Shown: piece after piece, positions 30,543 to 40,950 of the stretch
Position numbering within the stretch: position 1 is the stretch's first letter
Layout: each line of letters opens with the position of its first letter
Assembly: GCF_000372725.1 (NCBI RefSeq)
Contig: NW_005200362.1
Coordinates: 60,682-117,807, forward strand
Length of the DNA: 57,126 nucleotides
Source of the DNA: Emiliania huxleyi CCMP1516
Taxonomy: Eukaryota > Haptophyta > Isochrysidales > Noelaerhabdaceae
Direction of reading: 5' to 3'
Made by a program: the position numbers and the translations under genes
The notes under the pieces: model-generated
What the model was told of the DNA's origin: nothing
Databases searched by the model: none
Seen by the model: the letters and a program-made list of their open reading frames with translations, nothing else

Positions 30543-31350
30543 CTAGGATGAGTCAGGGTCCGTAGCGAAGGCTCCGAGTGAGCAGGGGCGGCGGCGGCGG
30601 CGAGAGCGGCGGCAAGAGCAGTGGCGGCGGCGAGGGCGTCGTCGGCCCTCCGCGGTCCGGTGGCGAGGGCGCGGGGTGGGAGGCGGCGGCGGGGGGCGGC
30701 GCTCCTCTGGCTCAAACTCGCCCGGGCAGAGCTCCGGCGAGCAGCACGAGGCGCCGTAGCCCTGGCGCGCGTAAAAGGCGAGGGCGGCGCGGTTGGCCGT
30801 CTGCACCGTCAGCACCACCTGGCGGCGCGAGGGGGCGAGGGAGGCTAGGTCGGCCGGCGGGGCTGCCAGCTGAGCGTGCGGGCTCTGCGAGCTGGCGCCG
30901 CCGCCGCGCCTGCGCGAGCCCGCGGTCCCACGCCAGCGCCTCGGCTGCTGCGGTGAGCCGCGCGCCGAGCCCGCGCCGTTGGGCGTGCCTCGCCAGCTGC
31001 AGCTCGGTGACGTAGAGGGCGGGCTCGCCCGCCTCGACCGAGAACTCGCACTGCACAAACCCGAGCAGCGCGTCCCGCGCGTCGAGGAGGAGGAGGTAGA
31101 GAGGTTCGCCGACCGCGCAGCCCTCCTCCGCGTCCGCCTCGTCCCACCCCGACGCCGCGAAAACCTCGTCCATGTTGTCCCGCACCAGCGCCGCCGTCGC
31201 ACGCTCCAGCTCGGGCGGCAGGGCAGACGCGCGGCACGGCCGCAGCGTAAGGTCCGGAAGCCCAGCAAAGGCCGCCGCTGCCGCTGGAGACAGGCCCTCC
31301 GCCGCCGCCGCCGCCGCGACGACGTCGGCTGCGTTCCGCCGAGGAGGCAT
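30543..31350 (-). CDS. NAA40 (NatD)-like N-alpha-acetyltransferase, GNAT fold
   Basis: ATG at 31350. Exons 31350-30910 and 30818-30543, joined across a 91-nt GC-AG intron. The product is about 238 residues. N-terminal part: NMDEVFAASGWDEADAEE; then PLYLLLLDARDALLGFVQCEF, ALYVTELQLARHAQRRGLGARL (GNAT motif A with the R-x2-G-x-G acetyl-CoA loop), and after the intron VVLTVQTANRAALAFYARQGY and a CSPE. The Y-V-T-E-x-Q-L and the following order fit NAA40, which acetylates the N-terminus of histones H4 and H2A, better than other GNAT families. The C-terminal ~45 residues are Pro/Arg-rich and variable. Confidence 0.75.
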
Positions 31351-31479
31351 GATGTGTAAATCGGTCTCCTTTCTCCGCTAACGAAAACGCGACGGGGCCG
31401 GCTTGGAGGGCCTACACAAGCACTCAGGCAGCTGGCTGGCGAGAAGAATTTTACCAAACCTCGCACGACATACACAAAA

Positions 31480-31765
31480 CAAGGAGGACGGAGTTGCGCC
31501 GAGAGGCGAAAGAAGCCGCGAGAACAAGGGACCGGCAGGCGGCGGCGTCGCAGGACGAGGCAGAAGAGAACGACGCGACAGAGGGGGAAGTGAGTGACAA
31601 GGGAGAGAACGACGAGAGTGGGACAGCCGCGAGGTGGCATGAAGGTTGCAGCGAGAAGCGGCGAGAGACTGCGAAAAGAGATACGAGGAGGCAGACTCCC
31701 CAGGGTGGGCGACGGCTAGCGCATCACACCCTCATCTCCTTAAAATCCCTGTGTGGTGGCGGCGC
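31480..31765 (+). repeat. Long inverted repeat, left arm
   Basis: About 285 bp matching the reverse complement of 34672-34962 at roughly 90 percent by eye, with shared landmarks GAAAGAAGCCGCGAGAACAA, GGACCGGCAGGCGGCGGCG and ATCCCTGTGTGGTGGCGGC. The arms enclose about 2.9 kb including the DNA-binding-protein gene. Confidence 0.8.
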
Positions 31766-32946
31766 AACAAACAACTTGCGCGCACAGCACACAGGTTCGA
31801 GAGAGAGAATCTCTCTCAGGTTCGACACAGGTACCAAAAGAGGCACAGGCGAAAGAATTTTACCAAAAAGCTCCCTCGCACGACACTGGGCACGGGACTG
31901 GCGCGCACGGGCACTACTGGGCTGGGTTTTTAGGCATTGTGGGGTTGGCACTCCCATCGACCCTCATGACCTCCTGCGGTCTCTGAGATGGACACCAGTG
32001 GGTGTGGGGCCACAGCCAGGATACACTCGAAGGCTGGGTAAGCAGTAGAGGTCGATACTCGACGCGTCCCACATGGTCTGTGTCGCTGTCGGCACGCTGT
32101 CGACAGGACGTCGAGCGACACCGGTGGCAGTGCCACCCAGGAGTGGTCGGGCGGTGTCCCGTCATGAGAGAGCCACCATGTGATCCGTATGATGGTTCCT
32201 GACAACCGCCTCAGTCAACTTTCGTCACAGTTCCCGCTCTGAGAGGAGCTGCGGGTCAGTTCGACAGCTGGAGCTGTGTCGCCGGCGTGCGGCGGCCTGC
32301 CTCCGGAGGTGCCTCTGAGGTGGACATTTCTTGGTCACCGTGAGAGAACGCGTTCGAATTTTTACTCCGGAACTTCAACTGAGCACGCGCACCGGCCAGG
32401 GCTACAATAGTGCCAGTGAGGCGGAGGCGCGAGTCGGAAGGCCGCGACCGTGATTTGGTTTCCCAATTTACCTACAATCGCTGTGGGATTGAGAGAGTTT
32501 TCTGTTTTGGATTTTGCCTCCATTTTTGGCCAGCGCCGTCGTGATCATATATGAATTTGCACAAGCTTGCCTCGTACCATCACGGAAAGGCGGATGCTCC
32601 CCACGGACAGAGAAGATAGACAGAGGAACTTACCTCGTCAGGCGGCGTGTGATCTGTGAGGGGGGGGGGGGGGGATCTGTGCGTGCGAAACCAACAAAAA
32701 GGCGCGAGTTGCGGGCCGCTCCACGCTCAGAGCCTGTGTCTGGGCCTCGCCGCGCCGGCCGCGCCTCGCCCTCCCCTCCACGAGCGCTGCAAGACATCCT
32801 CCCAGCCCAGACCTTGTGTGCGGTCCATTGTGTGAGTGGATTCTCCAGTGTGCCGGAAGGGCCGAACACAGAAAGCGTTCACCCAGAGAAAGATACTAGA
32901 TACATAGAGAGGCGAGGCCTTGCTCATGAGAAAATACCTGGTATCT

Positions 32947-32986
32947 CCAACGCGGCCAAAGGATATCCACCTCGAGAACCTCGAGA
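32947..32986 (+). repeat. Dispersed repeat R2, copy 2
   Basis: Same 40-bp core as at 15281-15320. Confidence 0.75.
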
Positions 32987-33091
32987 GAGCTATCTCCCCA
33001 CCCTCGCCGGGAACGGCGTTTCAGACTTCTCGGCGGCATACTATCCCTAAAATTAACTCCGTCGGCGGAAAGGAGAGGTCCGCACTGAGAG

Positions 33092-34121
33092 ATGCAGCGA
33101 GAGCGGTCGACCTCGTCGGACGACGACAATCCCACTCTCACGCCCCACAAGAGGCATCGCGGGGGCGCCCGCCCGCGGGTTGTATACTCCAAGTCGTACA
33201 AACTCCAAGTCGTGCGCGAAGCGCTGACGAAGGACCCGCGAGCGAGGATCAAGCCGACTTGCCACAACCACCCTGGCGTGGGTCCGGTGAGCCAACCGAG
33301 TCCGCCCCTGCATATCCCCCGCCAGCCCAAGGCTGGATCTCTCCGGTCCCGCGTCCTTTCCCCACATAGATTCCACTCTTGACCTTCTCGCGCTCCCTGT
33401 GGGCTCCCCGCAGGCGCAGCTCAGGAAGTGGATCAAAAAGAAGGACACCCTCGAGGTTCAGGCGAGGCTGGAGCGGCAGGTGCTCAAATGTCGCGACGAC
33501 CGCGAGTACCTTCGCACCGTCGCGCTGACTGGGCTCGAGACGCGAGGCGGCGGCGGCGGTGGAGTTTCCGAGCCCCAGGCTGCTCCTCTCCCGTCGCGAC
33601 GGGCGGCCGCCGCAGTGACGCCGCAAAAGCTCGGGGCCCACTCCTGCATGCCTGTCGCCCTGGCCACCACTGCTGCTGCACCATCCGCTTCGGCGCCCTG
33701 GCACGTGGTGCAGGCGTTTCCGTACCCGATGATGCCGTCGCCGCAGCTGGCGCCTGTGCATGCGCCTCTGCTGGCTCCAACGAGGGCGGCCTGGATGATG
33801 CCCCAGATGGCGGCGCGGCCCACCCCCTCCGACATGCTGGAGCAGATCATCATGCCGTACCCGCTTCACCACCAGCTCGAACTTCCTGACCCCGCCGACG
33901 AGATCCCCCTCGCGGCACCTCTCGACCGCCTCGCGGGCCGTCGGCGCCCCGTCCGGCGCCGCGAGACACCTGTGGTCGCACCTGTAGGCGGCCGTCGTCG
34001 AGTACCCGTTCCCCAGCCAGCTCCCCGCCGTGCGCGCCTGAAGAGCACGCGCGAGGCCGAGAGCAGCGCGGGAAGGCAAGCGGAGAGCCACCCGCACGCG
34101 GAGAGCCCAGCCGCGACGTAG
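33092..34121 (+). CDS. Brinker/Psq-like helix-turn-helix DNA-binding protein
   Basis: Exons 33092-33286 and 33414-34121 with GT-AG intron 33287-33413; 300 residues. Joined across the intron the N-terminal domain reads YSKSYKLQVVREAL, then IKPTCHNHPGVGPAQLRKWI. This is the three-helix pattern of Brinker or CENP-B/Psq-type DNA-binding domains (Y-K-x2-V-V-x-A-L ... Q-L-R-K-W). The remainder is Ala/Pro/Arg-rich with PYPMMPSPQLAPVHAP-like low complexity and no catalytic D/E pattern. It could be a transcription factor or the DNA-binding half of a pogo/Tc1-type transposase. The inverted repeats around it make the second option worth testing. Confidence 0.65.
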
Positions 34122-35210
34122 CAGCGGGTGGGAAGGAGCGGCACGCCCCCAGGCCCACCCGCCAGCCGGGTGGGGCTTGCACGGGAGCTGCGCTCATTTT
34201 CTTCTTTGCACTGGCGGGAGTTGGCCTTTACACCATATTCTCGAATATCTTTGAGAATATAGCGAGGGTCCCGCGCACTTCCATATTCGAGAATATTCTC
34301 GAGAATACGGCTTTACAGATGCCCCGGCCGGCTTTTCCCTCAAGAATATACGAGCTTTCCGCAGCCCTTGACCTTAGTAGACCTCGAGTCCAAAGATATT
34401 CTTGAATTTCTTGACGTTGCCGCTGTGCGGCGTCTAAAACGGTCTTGACGAGAGAGCTCGAAACAGCTATTCCCCCTCCAAAACTTAAAGATTTCAACAA
34501 AACAACATCCCTCGTCTGTGTGACGAACATCCCTCGTCTGTAATACTTTATGTGAGACAAACCCAGACGAGGGATGGGGGAGGAGGACAGGGTCCCCACC
34601 TGCACGAGCAGGATTTTGGACCTGTAAAGAAAGAAAGAAAGAAAACAGACAACCCAAGGGAGGGATGGGAGAACGGCACGCCGCCACCACACAGGGATTT
34701 TAAGGAGAGGAGTGTGATGCGCTAGCCGTCGCCTACCCTAGGGAGTCTGCCTCTTCCTATCTCTCTTCGCAGTCTCTCTCCGATTCTCGCTTCAACCTTC
34801 GTGCCACCTCGCGGCCGTCCCACTCTCGTCGCTCTCTCCCTTGTCACTTCCTCCTCTGTCGCGTCGTTCTCTTCTGTCTCGTCCTGCGGCGCCGCCGCCT
34901 GCCGGTCCCTTGTTCTCGCGGCTTCTTTCGCCTTTCGGCGCAACTCCGTCCTCCTCGCGGCGTATCCTGGCCCCTCGAGTCTATCGAGCTCCCCTCGCGC
35001 AAGGACCTGTGTTAGTGCCAGTGCGGCCGCGTAAAATTCTTCTTTGCAGCGAGTAGAGTTGTTTTCTTTAAATTCTTCTTTGCAGCGCGCGCACGCATTT
35101 GTGCTTGCCGCTGCGTAAGTCAGTGACCACGCGAGTACGGTTCTTACCGGTACTTGTAGCGGCGCTCGCGAGTACGCGGCTCGCTTCTGGACTCGCTCCG
35201 TCCGCCTCGG
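34122..35210. other. Spacer with palindromes, right inverted-repeat arm and leader of the next gene
   Basis: About 34233-34312 is AT-rich with ATATTCTCGAATAT and its reverse complement ATATTCGAGAATAT plus GAGAATATTCTC, able to fold as one large hairpin. Then come a GAAAGAAAGAAAGAAAACAG repeat (34625-34650) and the right arm 34672-34962. TAAAATTCTTCTTTGCAG and TTAAATTCTTCTTTGCAG occur at about 35031-35080, upstream of the next start codon. Confidence 0.55.
34672..34962 (-). repeat. Long inverted repeat, right arm
   Basis: Partner of 31480-31765. Confidence 0.8.
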
Positions 35211-35750
35211 ATGCAGCGCGCCGCCGTCGGCGCCACGCCGGTCGTGCCAATGCCTGTGGCGACAGCCACGCCAATGCCTGTGGCGACAGCCACACCAATG
35301 CCGATCGCGCCCGTCACCCCGATGGTGGCGTCTGTTGGTGGGTCACAAGGTACTGGTCATTGGGTCGACAAGGCGGCCATCGTTGCCAAGGTGCGCGCCG
35401 GCCAATGCATTCACGGAGAGCAGGAGGCGGTTCCCTACGCCAATGCCTGCGAATTCAACCCGGCCGCGATGACGGGCTGCTACTGCATCAAGTGCGGCTC
35501 CAAATCGGGAATTCCCGTCGGCTTGACGTACAATTTCTTCTTGGGCCCGTGGTTCTGCTTCCAGCCGTGCCTTCCTCTGCCGCTGTGGTGTGGCTGCTCG
35601 GACGAGCGCGAGGGCAACGTGTACATCAATCGCGGCAGGCAGGGGCGAGGCACCGTCATGGTCATCGACGAGGAGATGGGCACTCTAGCCTGTTACCACT
35701 GTGAGGAGGAGGCGAACCCGTGCTGCACCTGCGTCAAGATTGGCAAGTGA
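35211..35750 (+). CDS. Small Cys-rich protein, function unknown
   Basis: 179 residues, one exon, ATG at 35211. The N-terminus has a degenerate PMPVATAT repeat (three to four units). The C-terminal two thirds contain CIHGEQEAVPYANACEF, GCYCIKCG, GPWFCFQPCLPLPLWCGC and a final CYHCEEEANPCCTC, fourteen cysteines in all. The C-x2-C pairs suggest metal binding, and the hydrophobic FFLGPWFCF stretch could touch a membrane, as in PLAC8/cornifelin-type proteins. That resemblance is weak and I make no family claim. Confidence 0.6.
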   Translation: MQRAAVGATPVVPMPVATATPMPVATATPMPIAPVTPMVASVGGSQGTGHWVDKAAIVAKVRAGQCIHGEQEAVPYANACEFNPAAMTGCYCIKCGSKSGIPVGLTYNFFLGPWFCFQPCLPLPLWCGCSDEREGNVYINRGRQGRGTVMVIDEEMGTLACYHCEEEANPCCTCVKIGK

Positions 35751-36148
35751 TGTCTCGGAGCGGTTTGGTTTCTGTTTTAAGTCTCTCTATGTACGCGTCC
35801 ACGGTGTTATACACATATGCTGGAGGTGACGGGCCGAGACGACATCACCGGCGTCGCGCCAGATACACATTTTTCACTTCCCGCAGACGCCGCCTCCACT
35901 AGGCTATGATGCCGTGAGGCTGGGTCCCTACACCCTACTCGGTACTGGAACCCCCACTCGCCCAAGCGGCGTTCGACCCCTTTTGCCCAACCGTGATTCC
36001 GTGTGTGTGGAGAAGTTTACCTTACCTTACCTTACCTTAGACCCAGACATAAAGAGTGCAAAATGATGCGGATAATCGATCTCATCCGCCGCTGTGGATG
36101 CACTTGGATGGATGGTTTTCCGAACAGGGAGGGACATGGCGTGCCAAC
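35751..36148. other. Spacer
   Basis: Contains a run of four CCTTA units at about 36016-36039. No gene was recognised. Confidence 0.5.
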
Positions 36149-36574
36149 TTACCGCTTAGCTCCCGGCCGCCGCTCGCGCACCGCTGCGAGCGCCCTCTCG
36201 ACCGCGTCCGCCGAGATGGTCGCACCCGCTACGCACGCCCACTCCGCTCCCGCCGCGGCCTCGGCGGTGGCGCCCGCCCTGCCCGCACAGCTCGCGCAGC
36301 ACATCGAAGACATGTAGCTCGGGCTGCGCGCGCACTCGCCCGCGGCGGCCCGCGGCGCGCACTCCGGCGAGGCGTCTTCGCAGGCAGGCTCCCGCCCCCC
36401 CGATAGTGGGCACAAAGCTCGGAGAGCGAGCGCCTGCGTGTGCGCGTACTCGTGCTGGCGGCCGCCGAGCCGCTCGCGCTCTCCGCTGGGCAGCTCTGGC
36501 GCCTGGGCCTGGCCCTCCGCCGCCAGATAGGGCGTGGTGGCGCAGGCGAGGGCGGGGCCGGGGCCGGCGCTCAA
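36149..36574 (-). CDS. ShKT-domain protein, partial model
   Basis: The frame has no ATG at its start, so it is probably an internal or 3' exon. It contains ACEDASPECAPRAAAGEC followed by SPSYM, then MCCASC. This is the C-x-D ... C-x-x-W/A ... G-E-C-x-x-N/S-P-x-Y-M ... C-x-x-S-C pattern of ShKT domains, with six ordered cysteines. ShKT modules occur in secreted proteins and in algal or plant prolyl 4-hydroxylases. Upstream on the same strand (36620-36800), CVAEEWWGWGSTYG may belong to the same gene, but no join could be justified. Confidence 0.5.
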   Translation of the reverse strand: MSAGPGPALACATTPYLAAEGQAQAPELPSGERERLGGRQHEYAHTQALALRALCPLSGGREPACEDASPECAPRAAAGECARSPSYMSSMCCASCAGRAGATAEAAAGAEWACVAGATISADAVERALAAVRERRPGAKR

Positions 36575-37384
36575 AGGCCTAGAGCATCAACACGGCGAGG
36601 GTGAAACGACGGTCGCATTCGGGAGCAATCCGAGTGCAGTGAAGACGGCGGCAACGCGGCCGAGGTCATGTCGCCGGAAGTGCTCGCTGGAGTACAAAGA
36701 CAGGGCGCCACTGCCTCTTCTAGACTGGCAGGCCGCTGCGGCAGCAGAAGGACGCGCGCGCCGTAGGTGCTGCCCCAGCCCCACCACTCCTCGGCCACGC
36801 ACTTGCTGCGAGGCGCGTCGGGCTGTCGGCAGTGCCCAATCCCAAGGCCGAGCGTGTCCATCCCTAATTGCAATACCAGCAAGTTCTGACTACTCATTGA
36901 GATCAGCGACTACCGCCCACCCCCCAAGGCCGAGCGTGTCTGTGCCCTGGCACCCGAGGCCTGCGTCGTTCCGGTTTGACGCCCTCTCACGCACCTGCCG
37001 CGGTCGCCCAGATTCGTGCTTGCTGGGCTTACCCCCCCCCCCCCCTTGCTCCCCCCCCCCCCCGGGAGGGCCGAAGAGAGGCGCCCGTGGGGACCCCGCA
37101 ATTCCCTTCCCCCCTCGGAGGGCCGGACTGAGGCGTCGAGGGCCCCGCTCTTTCCTTCGCATACCGGCCACTCTTCGGATCGCTGGTCGAGCGACCCGGG
37201 GGATGCCCCGCGCACCTGACCCAGGCGCCAGGCGAGAAACGAATCTGCGAGGCGAGGCCGCTCATGCGGCCCGATGGGGAGGAGCGGGGCGGACTACGGG
37301 GATCGGCTTCTTACACCGCCCTTCCCTGCAGCGAGCCCCCCTCCAACCCACCCGCGCTAGGTCTCGGGTTTGTTTGATTGACGC
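36575..37384. other. Spacer with homopolymer runs
   Basis: Two C-runs of 14 and 13 bases at about 37031-37062 and a possible upstream ShKT exon. No confident gene. Confidence 0.4.
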
Positions 37385-37705
37385 ATGGCGGCATGGGGTC
37401 ACTCCCGCGAAACTCACGTCGGCGGCGCCTTTGACAGGAAGAGCGACCGGCGCGGGCGCGTTGCGATCTTCAAGCAGACGTACAAGTCGTCGCCGACGCT
37501 GCAGGTCTTGCGCATCATCTCGGCGCAGGAGGAGATGTTCCACAACGGCAAGGGGCGCGGCGCGGCGCGGCAGAAGCAGACGGGCCGCTTCAAGAAGGTC
37601 AAGATCGAGACCGACAGCACCGCCTCGTACGAGACTGACCCGTTCAAGTCCCTCACGTCGTTCCTCTCCAACGCGAACGCGCAGGCAGGCGCGGGGGGGG
37701 ACTGA
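37385..37705 (+). CDS. Hypothetical small basic protein
   Basis: 106 residues from the ATG at 37385. The composition looks coding: RVAIFKQTYKSSPTLQVLRI, then ISAQEEMFHNG, a basic GRGAARQKQTGRFKKVKI, and YETDPFKSLTSFLSN. The opposite strand is also open but gives low-complexity Leu/Arg sequence. No family was recognised. The basic middle could bind nucleic acid. Confidence 0.4.
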   Translation: MAAWGHSRETHVGGAFDRKSDRRGRVAIFKQTYKSSPTLQVLRIISAQEEMFHNGKGRGAARQKQTGRFKKVKIETDSTASYETDPFKSLTSFLSNANAQAGAGGD

Positions 37706-37821
37706 CTTCACCGACCACCGACCGAACTTATGTCCGATTTTTTGCTTGTGTTGTGCCTGGGGGTGGTGTATGTGATGCCTAGTACCTTTGCTGCAGCAAA
37801 ATACGACTGTCGGGGGCGTCT

Positions 37822-38538
37822 GTGAGCCGACGGGACCCTTCCCGGGCCCCTCCGGGGGGGGCCCGGTGCACCCGGACTGCACACCTCAGTTACAGTAACC
37901 CAAAACAACCTGACGTGGCGGCGGCGAACATCGGCAAAGGGCATGTGCGCCTCGTTGGCGACTTGAAACTGACGAGCTCGCTTGCGTGCAAGGGTGGCGA
38001 TCGGCTCGGCTGGAAGGGGGCTTTTGTCGCCTTCGGCAACACCGAGCGGGCGCTGCTCGACTTAGTGTTAGGGCATGCTGCATGGCCGCGGCCGGGAGGG
38101 GGGGGGGGAGGGGGGAGGGAGGCGGAGGATGCAGAGGCGGAGGCGGCGGCGGCGGAAGAGGAGGAGGGGGAGAGTGAGGGGGAGGCGGAGGCGGGGGCAC
38201 CTGTGACGGCCCGCTACGAGAAGGGCGAATACCGGTTCGCGCGGGAGAAGAATTGCGACCTGCGTTTGCTCGACTTCGAGACGTTCGGCGGCTTCGGGGA
38301 CGGCGTCCGCAGAATTCTTCGGCAGGCGGCGGACCAGCTGAGTAACAAACTTTCGCACGCTCAGCACCTCGATGAGGTCACATGGACCACCAAGAACTGG
38401 CACGGGCTGCAGATGCAGCGCTTGTCTGTCGTTCTCCACACCGCCGTGGCGTGGCAGACGGTGAACGAGCTAGCGTGCGGGGACAGCGGCATTGTGCACG
38501 GAGCTAAGTGCATTGCCGTTCTTAACGGAGTCGCTTAG
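37822..38538 (+). CDS. Hypothetical frame, possible fragment
   Basis: The frame opens on GTG with no useful ATG. Clear protein-like parts are VRLVGDLKLTSSLACKGGD, GWKGAFVAFGNTERALLDL, an acidic Glu/Ala insert, YEKGEYRFAREKNCDLRLL and LQMQRLSVVLHTAVAWQTVN. It ends a few bases inside the 3' end of the ankyrin/EF-hand gene on the other strand. It may be a fragment of a larger gene or element that truncated that neighbour. No domain was recognised. Confidence 0.35.
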   Translation: MSRRDPSRAPPGGARCTRTAHLSYSNPKQPDVAAANIGKGHVRLVGDLKLTSSLACKGGDRLGWKGAFVAFGNTERALLDLVLGHAAWPRPGGGGGGGREAEDAEAEAAAAEEEEGESEGEAEAGAPVTARYEKGEYRFAREKNCDLRLLDFETFGGFGDGVRRILRQAADQLSNKLSHAQHLDEVTWTTKNWHGLQMQRLSVVLHTAVAWQTVNELACGDSGIVHGAKCIAVLNGVA

Positions 38539-40879
38539 GCGGCTCCGGTGGTGTGCCGAGGACATTGCAAATCTCCCACGTTTGCCAGCCCCCGGAGCCC
38601 AGCGCAATCTTGAGCGAGGTTCCTTCGAACGCAACCTCGAGCGGCACCGTCACCGCGCAGTAGACGACCAGCAGGGCCATGAGCATGGTCCAACTCGAGC
38701 AGAACCACCGGTTCGGGTGCAGAATGGGTATGACGCCACAGCAGCTAATCGCGACTGTGAAGCAGCCGAGGCAGCCTCTCCTGCCTCGCTTGTCTGTCGA
38801 AAACGACGCGATGGATCCGGCAAGGCTTGCGTCCATGTCCTCGCAGCCTGCCATCTTGAGACGGAGCTTGTCAACCATACCACGGACGACCTTGTCGCCT
38901 CGAAGGGCGACGGCCCACGGATCCTCCTTCTCCGCCTTGGTGATCTTGTCCACCTCGGCCTGCAGCTCACCTTTCAGCTCGATCTGCCCCTCCATCGCAA
39001 GGACGCGCACCAGGTCTTTGAATTGATCAGCCGTGAGGGCATCGTTCTTGTAGTCGTGAGAAATCATGATGCGCTGTGCCTCGCTCGCGTCAGCCTCGCG
39101 TCCTCCAGAAAGAGCGCCGAGCGAATTCAGCGCCGCCGCCACCTCCGCGGGCTCGAGCAGTCCCGACCCGTCGGCATCGAACTTTGCGAAGCTGGAGTGA
39201 ACCTGCTGGATGGTCATCTCGAGATGCTGCTGCGCCGCCGCCACCTCATGTGCGGCATGCGCCGGCCTCCAAGGCCCTCTCTTGTTTCGGCCTGTAGATT
39301 CCGACCCCGCGTCTTGCGCTGCGCTCCCCAGCTGCGCGCCGGCCGAACGCAGATAATCCACCACGTCGAGGTGTTGGTGGCGGGTGGCATCGTTCATCGG
39401 CGTGCCACCCCAGCGATCCCGAGGGCTGTGGTCAGCCTTGAGCTCGCCCACGAGGAGGCGGACAACCTTGAGCTTCCCTTCCGACGCGGCGAGGTGCATG
39501 GCCGTTCGCTTATCGTAATCGGCGGCGTTGACGTCGTAGCCCTTGTTGCGCACGAGCTCGCGAAGCCGCTCCAGGTCAGCTCGAGCGGCCGCGTCGCAAA
39601 GCTCCGCCGCAGGACCATTGTCGGACCTGATAGGGCTGCTTCCGACCGGTCGGTGGCCTTCGTCGCGCGCCACTGCGCTCCCCAGCTGCGCGCCGGCCGA
39701 ACGCAGATAATCCACCACGTCGAGGTGTTGGTGGCGGGTGGCGTCGTTCATCGGCGTGCCACCCCAGCGGTCCCGAGGGCTGTGGTCAGCCTTGAGCTCG
39801 CCCACGAGGAGGCGGACAACCTTGAGCTTCCCTTCCGACGCGGCGAGGTGCATGGCCGTTCGCTTATCGTAATCGGCGGCGTTGATGTCGTAGCCCTTGT
39901 TGCGCACGAGCTCGCGAAGCCGCTCCAGGTCGGCTCGAGCGGCCGCACGGCACAGCTCTGTCGCAGGGCCGTCCGGATCGCCGCGCATCTCGTGGCCACG
40001 CGCCCCAATGGACTCGAGGTAACGTACCACATCGAGGTGCTGGTGGCGCTCTGCGTCGTTCATGGGTGTGCCTCCCCATCGATCCTGCGGGCTGTGTTCG
40101 GACCCGAGCTCCTCGACCAGGAGCCGGACGACCTGGAGGTATCCCTCCGACGCGGCGATGTGGATGGCGGTCCGCCTATACAACCAGTCGGACTATCAGC
40201 AGAGACGGACTCATACCGCGCCGTGTCAACTTCGTGTTTGCTGCTTGTCGTAGTCCCCGGAATTAACGCAGTACCCCTGGATAAGGACCATCGTACGAAG
40301 CCGCTCCAGGTCCGCACTAGCAGCCGCCTCGCACAGCGCAGCTGCAGCACCTAGCCCAGTCAGCCCACCCGTAGGAACGGGCAGAGGGAGCTGAGATGCA
40401 AGCTCCCGCTGCTTCGTCAGCTTTGCCAGCGCCACGGCCTTTGTCAAGACGCCCTTCCATTTCGAGGGCTGACCACCGACGCGTGCCCCCGGCGGATTAA
40501 CATATGCGCTAGTCGCAGCTTCCTCACGCCCAGGGATGATTGACGAGCTGGAAGGTGGCTGGTCCTTGCTGGCAGCGACGGCAGGTAGGTCGCCGTCTCT
40601 TGCGGTGCCGGGGTCAGCTCCAAAGATGGGAGCCGGCCGGTGTGGTGGCCGCCGCGGCTCCATGGGAGCTGCACTGCACCCTGGGCCGAGGCAAGGTTGC
40701 GACGAGCGCCGTGCAACGGTCGGGCTGCCGTCGGCTCCGGACGCGCAGCGAGCGAGGAATTCGGCTGGACACAGACGTTTCACGCCGAGGTGTACAGCAT
40801 GAGGAGTCCAGATGAAATAAAACACGTTACAGAGCTTTAGTACAGAGCTAGAAAGAAAGGGCGGCGCCGGCGCAACCAT
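38522..40879 (-). CDS. Ankyrin/EF-hand protein ending at a channel-like S1 helix
   Basis: Exons 40879-40245 and 40175-38522 with GC-AG intron 40176-40244; the join gives DYDKRTAIHIAASEG. After a Pro/Ser-rich N-terminus come about six ankyrin repeats, two blocks of which (about 39327-39610 and 39671-39945) are almost identical. Then an EF-hand, FAKFDADGSGLLEPAEVAAAL, with a full calcium loop, and a segment GVIPILHPNRWFCSSWTMLM followed by ALLVVYCAVTVPLEVAFEG. That segment has the I-x-H-P ... W-D ... P-x-x-x-A-F signature of the pre-S1/S1 region of EAG/HCN-type voltage-gated channels. The frame stops ~35 residues later, and no S2-S6 or pore was found in the next 2 kb. Probably a truncated channel gene; a distant exon is the alternative. 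The ATG at 40689 is another possible start. Confidence 0.7.
39327..39945 (-). repeat. Near-identical duplication of an ankyrin block
   Basis: About 280 bp at 39327-39610 are repeated at 39671-39945 with only a few substitutions, for example GYDVNAADYDKRTAM versus GYDINAADYDKRTAM. The offset is 344 bp (NWHR-like linker included) and the frame is kept. Confidence 0.85.
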
Positions 40880-40950
40880 CGCCCCGTCTCAGCCCAGTCG
40901 TGACGGCTTCTGCCACCGCCTCCCCACCGCGCCGCTCCGCCGCCCTTCAT

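Larger units (their letters stand above)
31351..33091. other. Spacer with inverted repeat arm and dispersed repeats
   Basis: Contains TTTTACC motifs near 31440-31455, the left inverted-repeat arm (31480-31765), a GAATTTTACC repeat at 31852-31915, a G-run at about 32661, and an R2 copy at 32947-32986. Frames here show no known domain. Confidence 0.5.

Noticed and set aside
38492..40354. 620-codon + strand frame
   Set aside because: Antisense shadow of the ankyrin/EF-hand gene, with repeats mirroring the ankyrin duplication.
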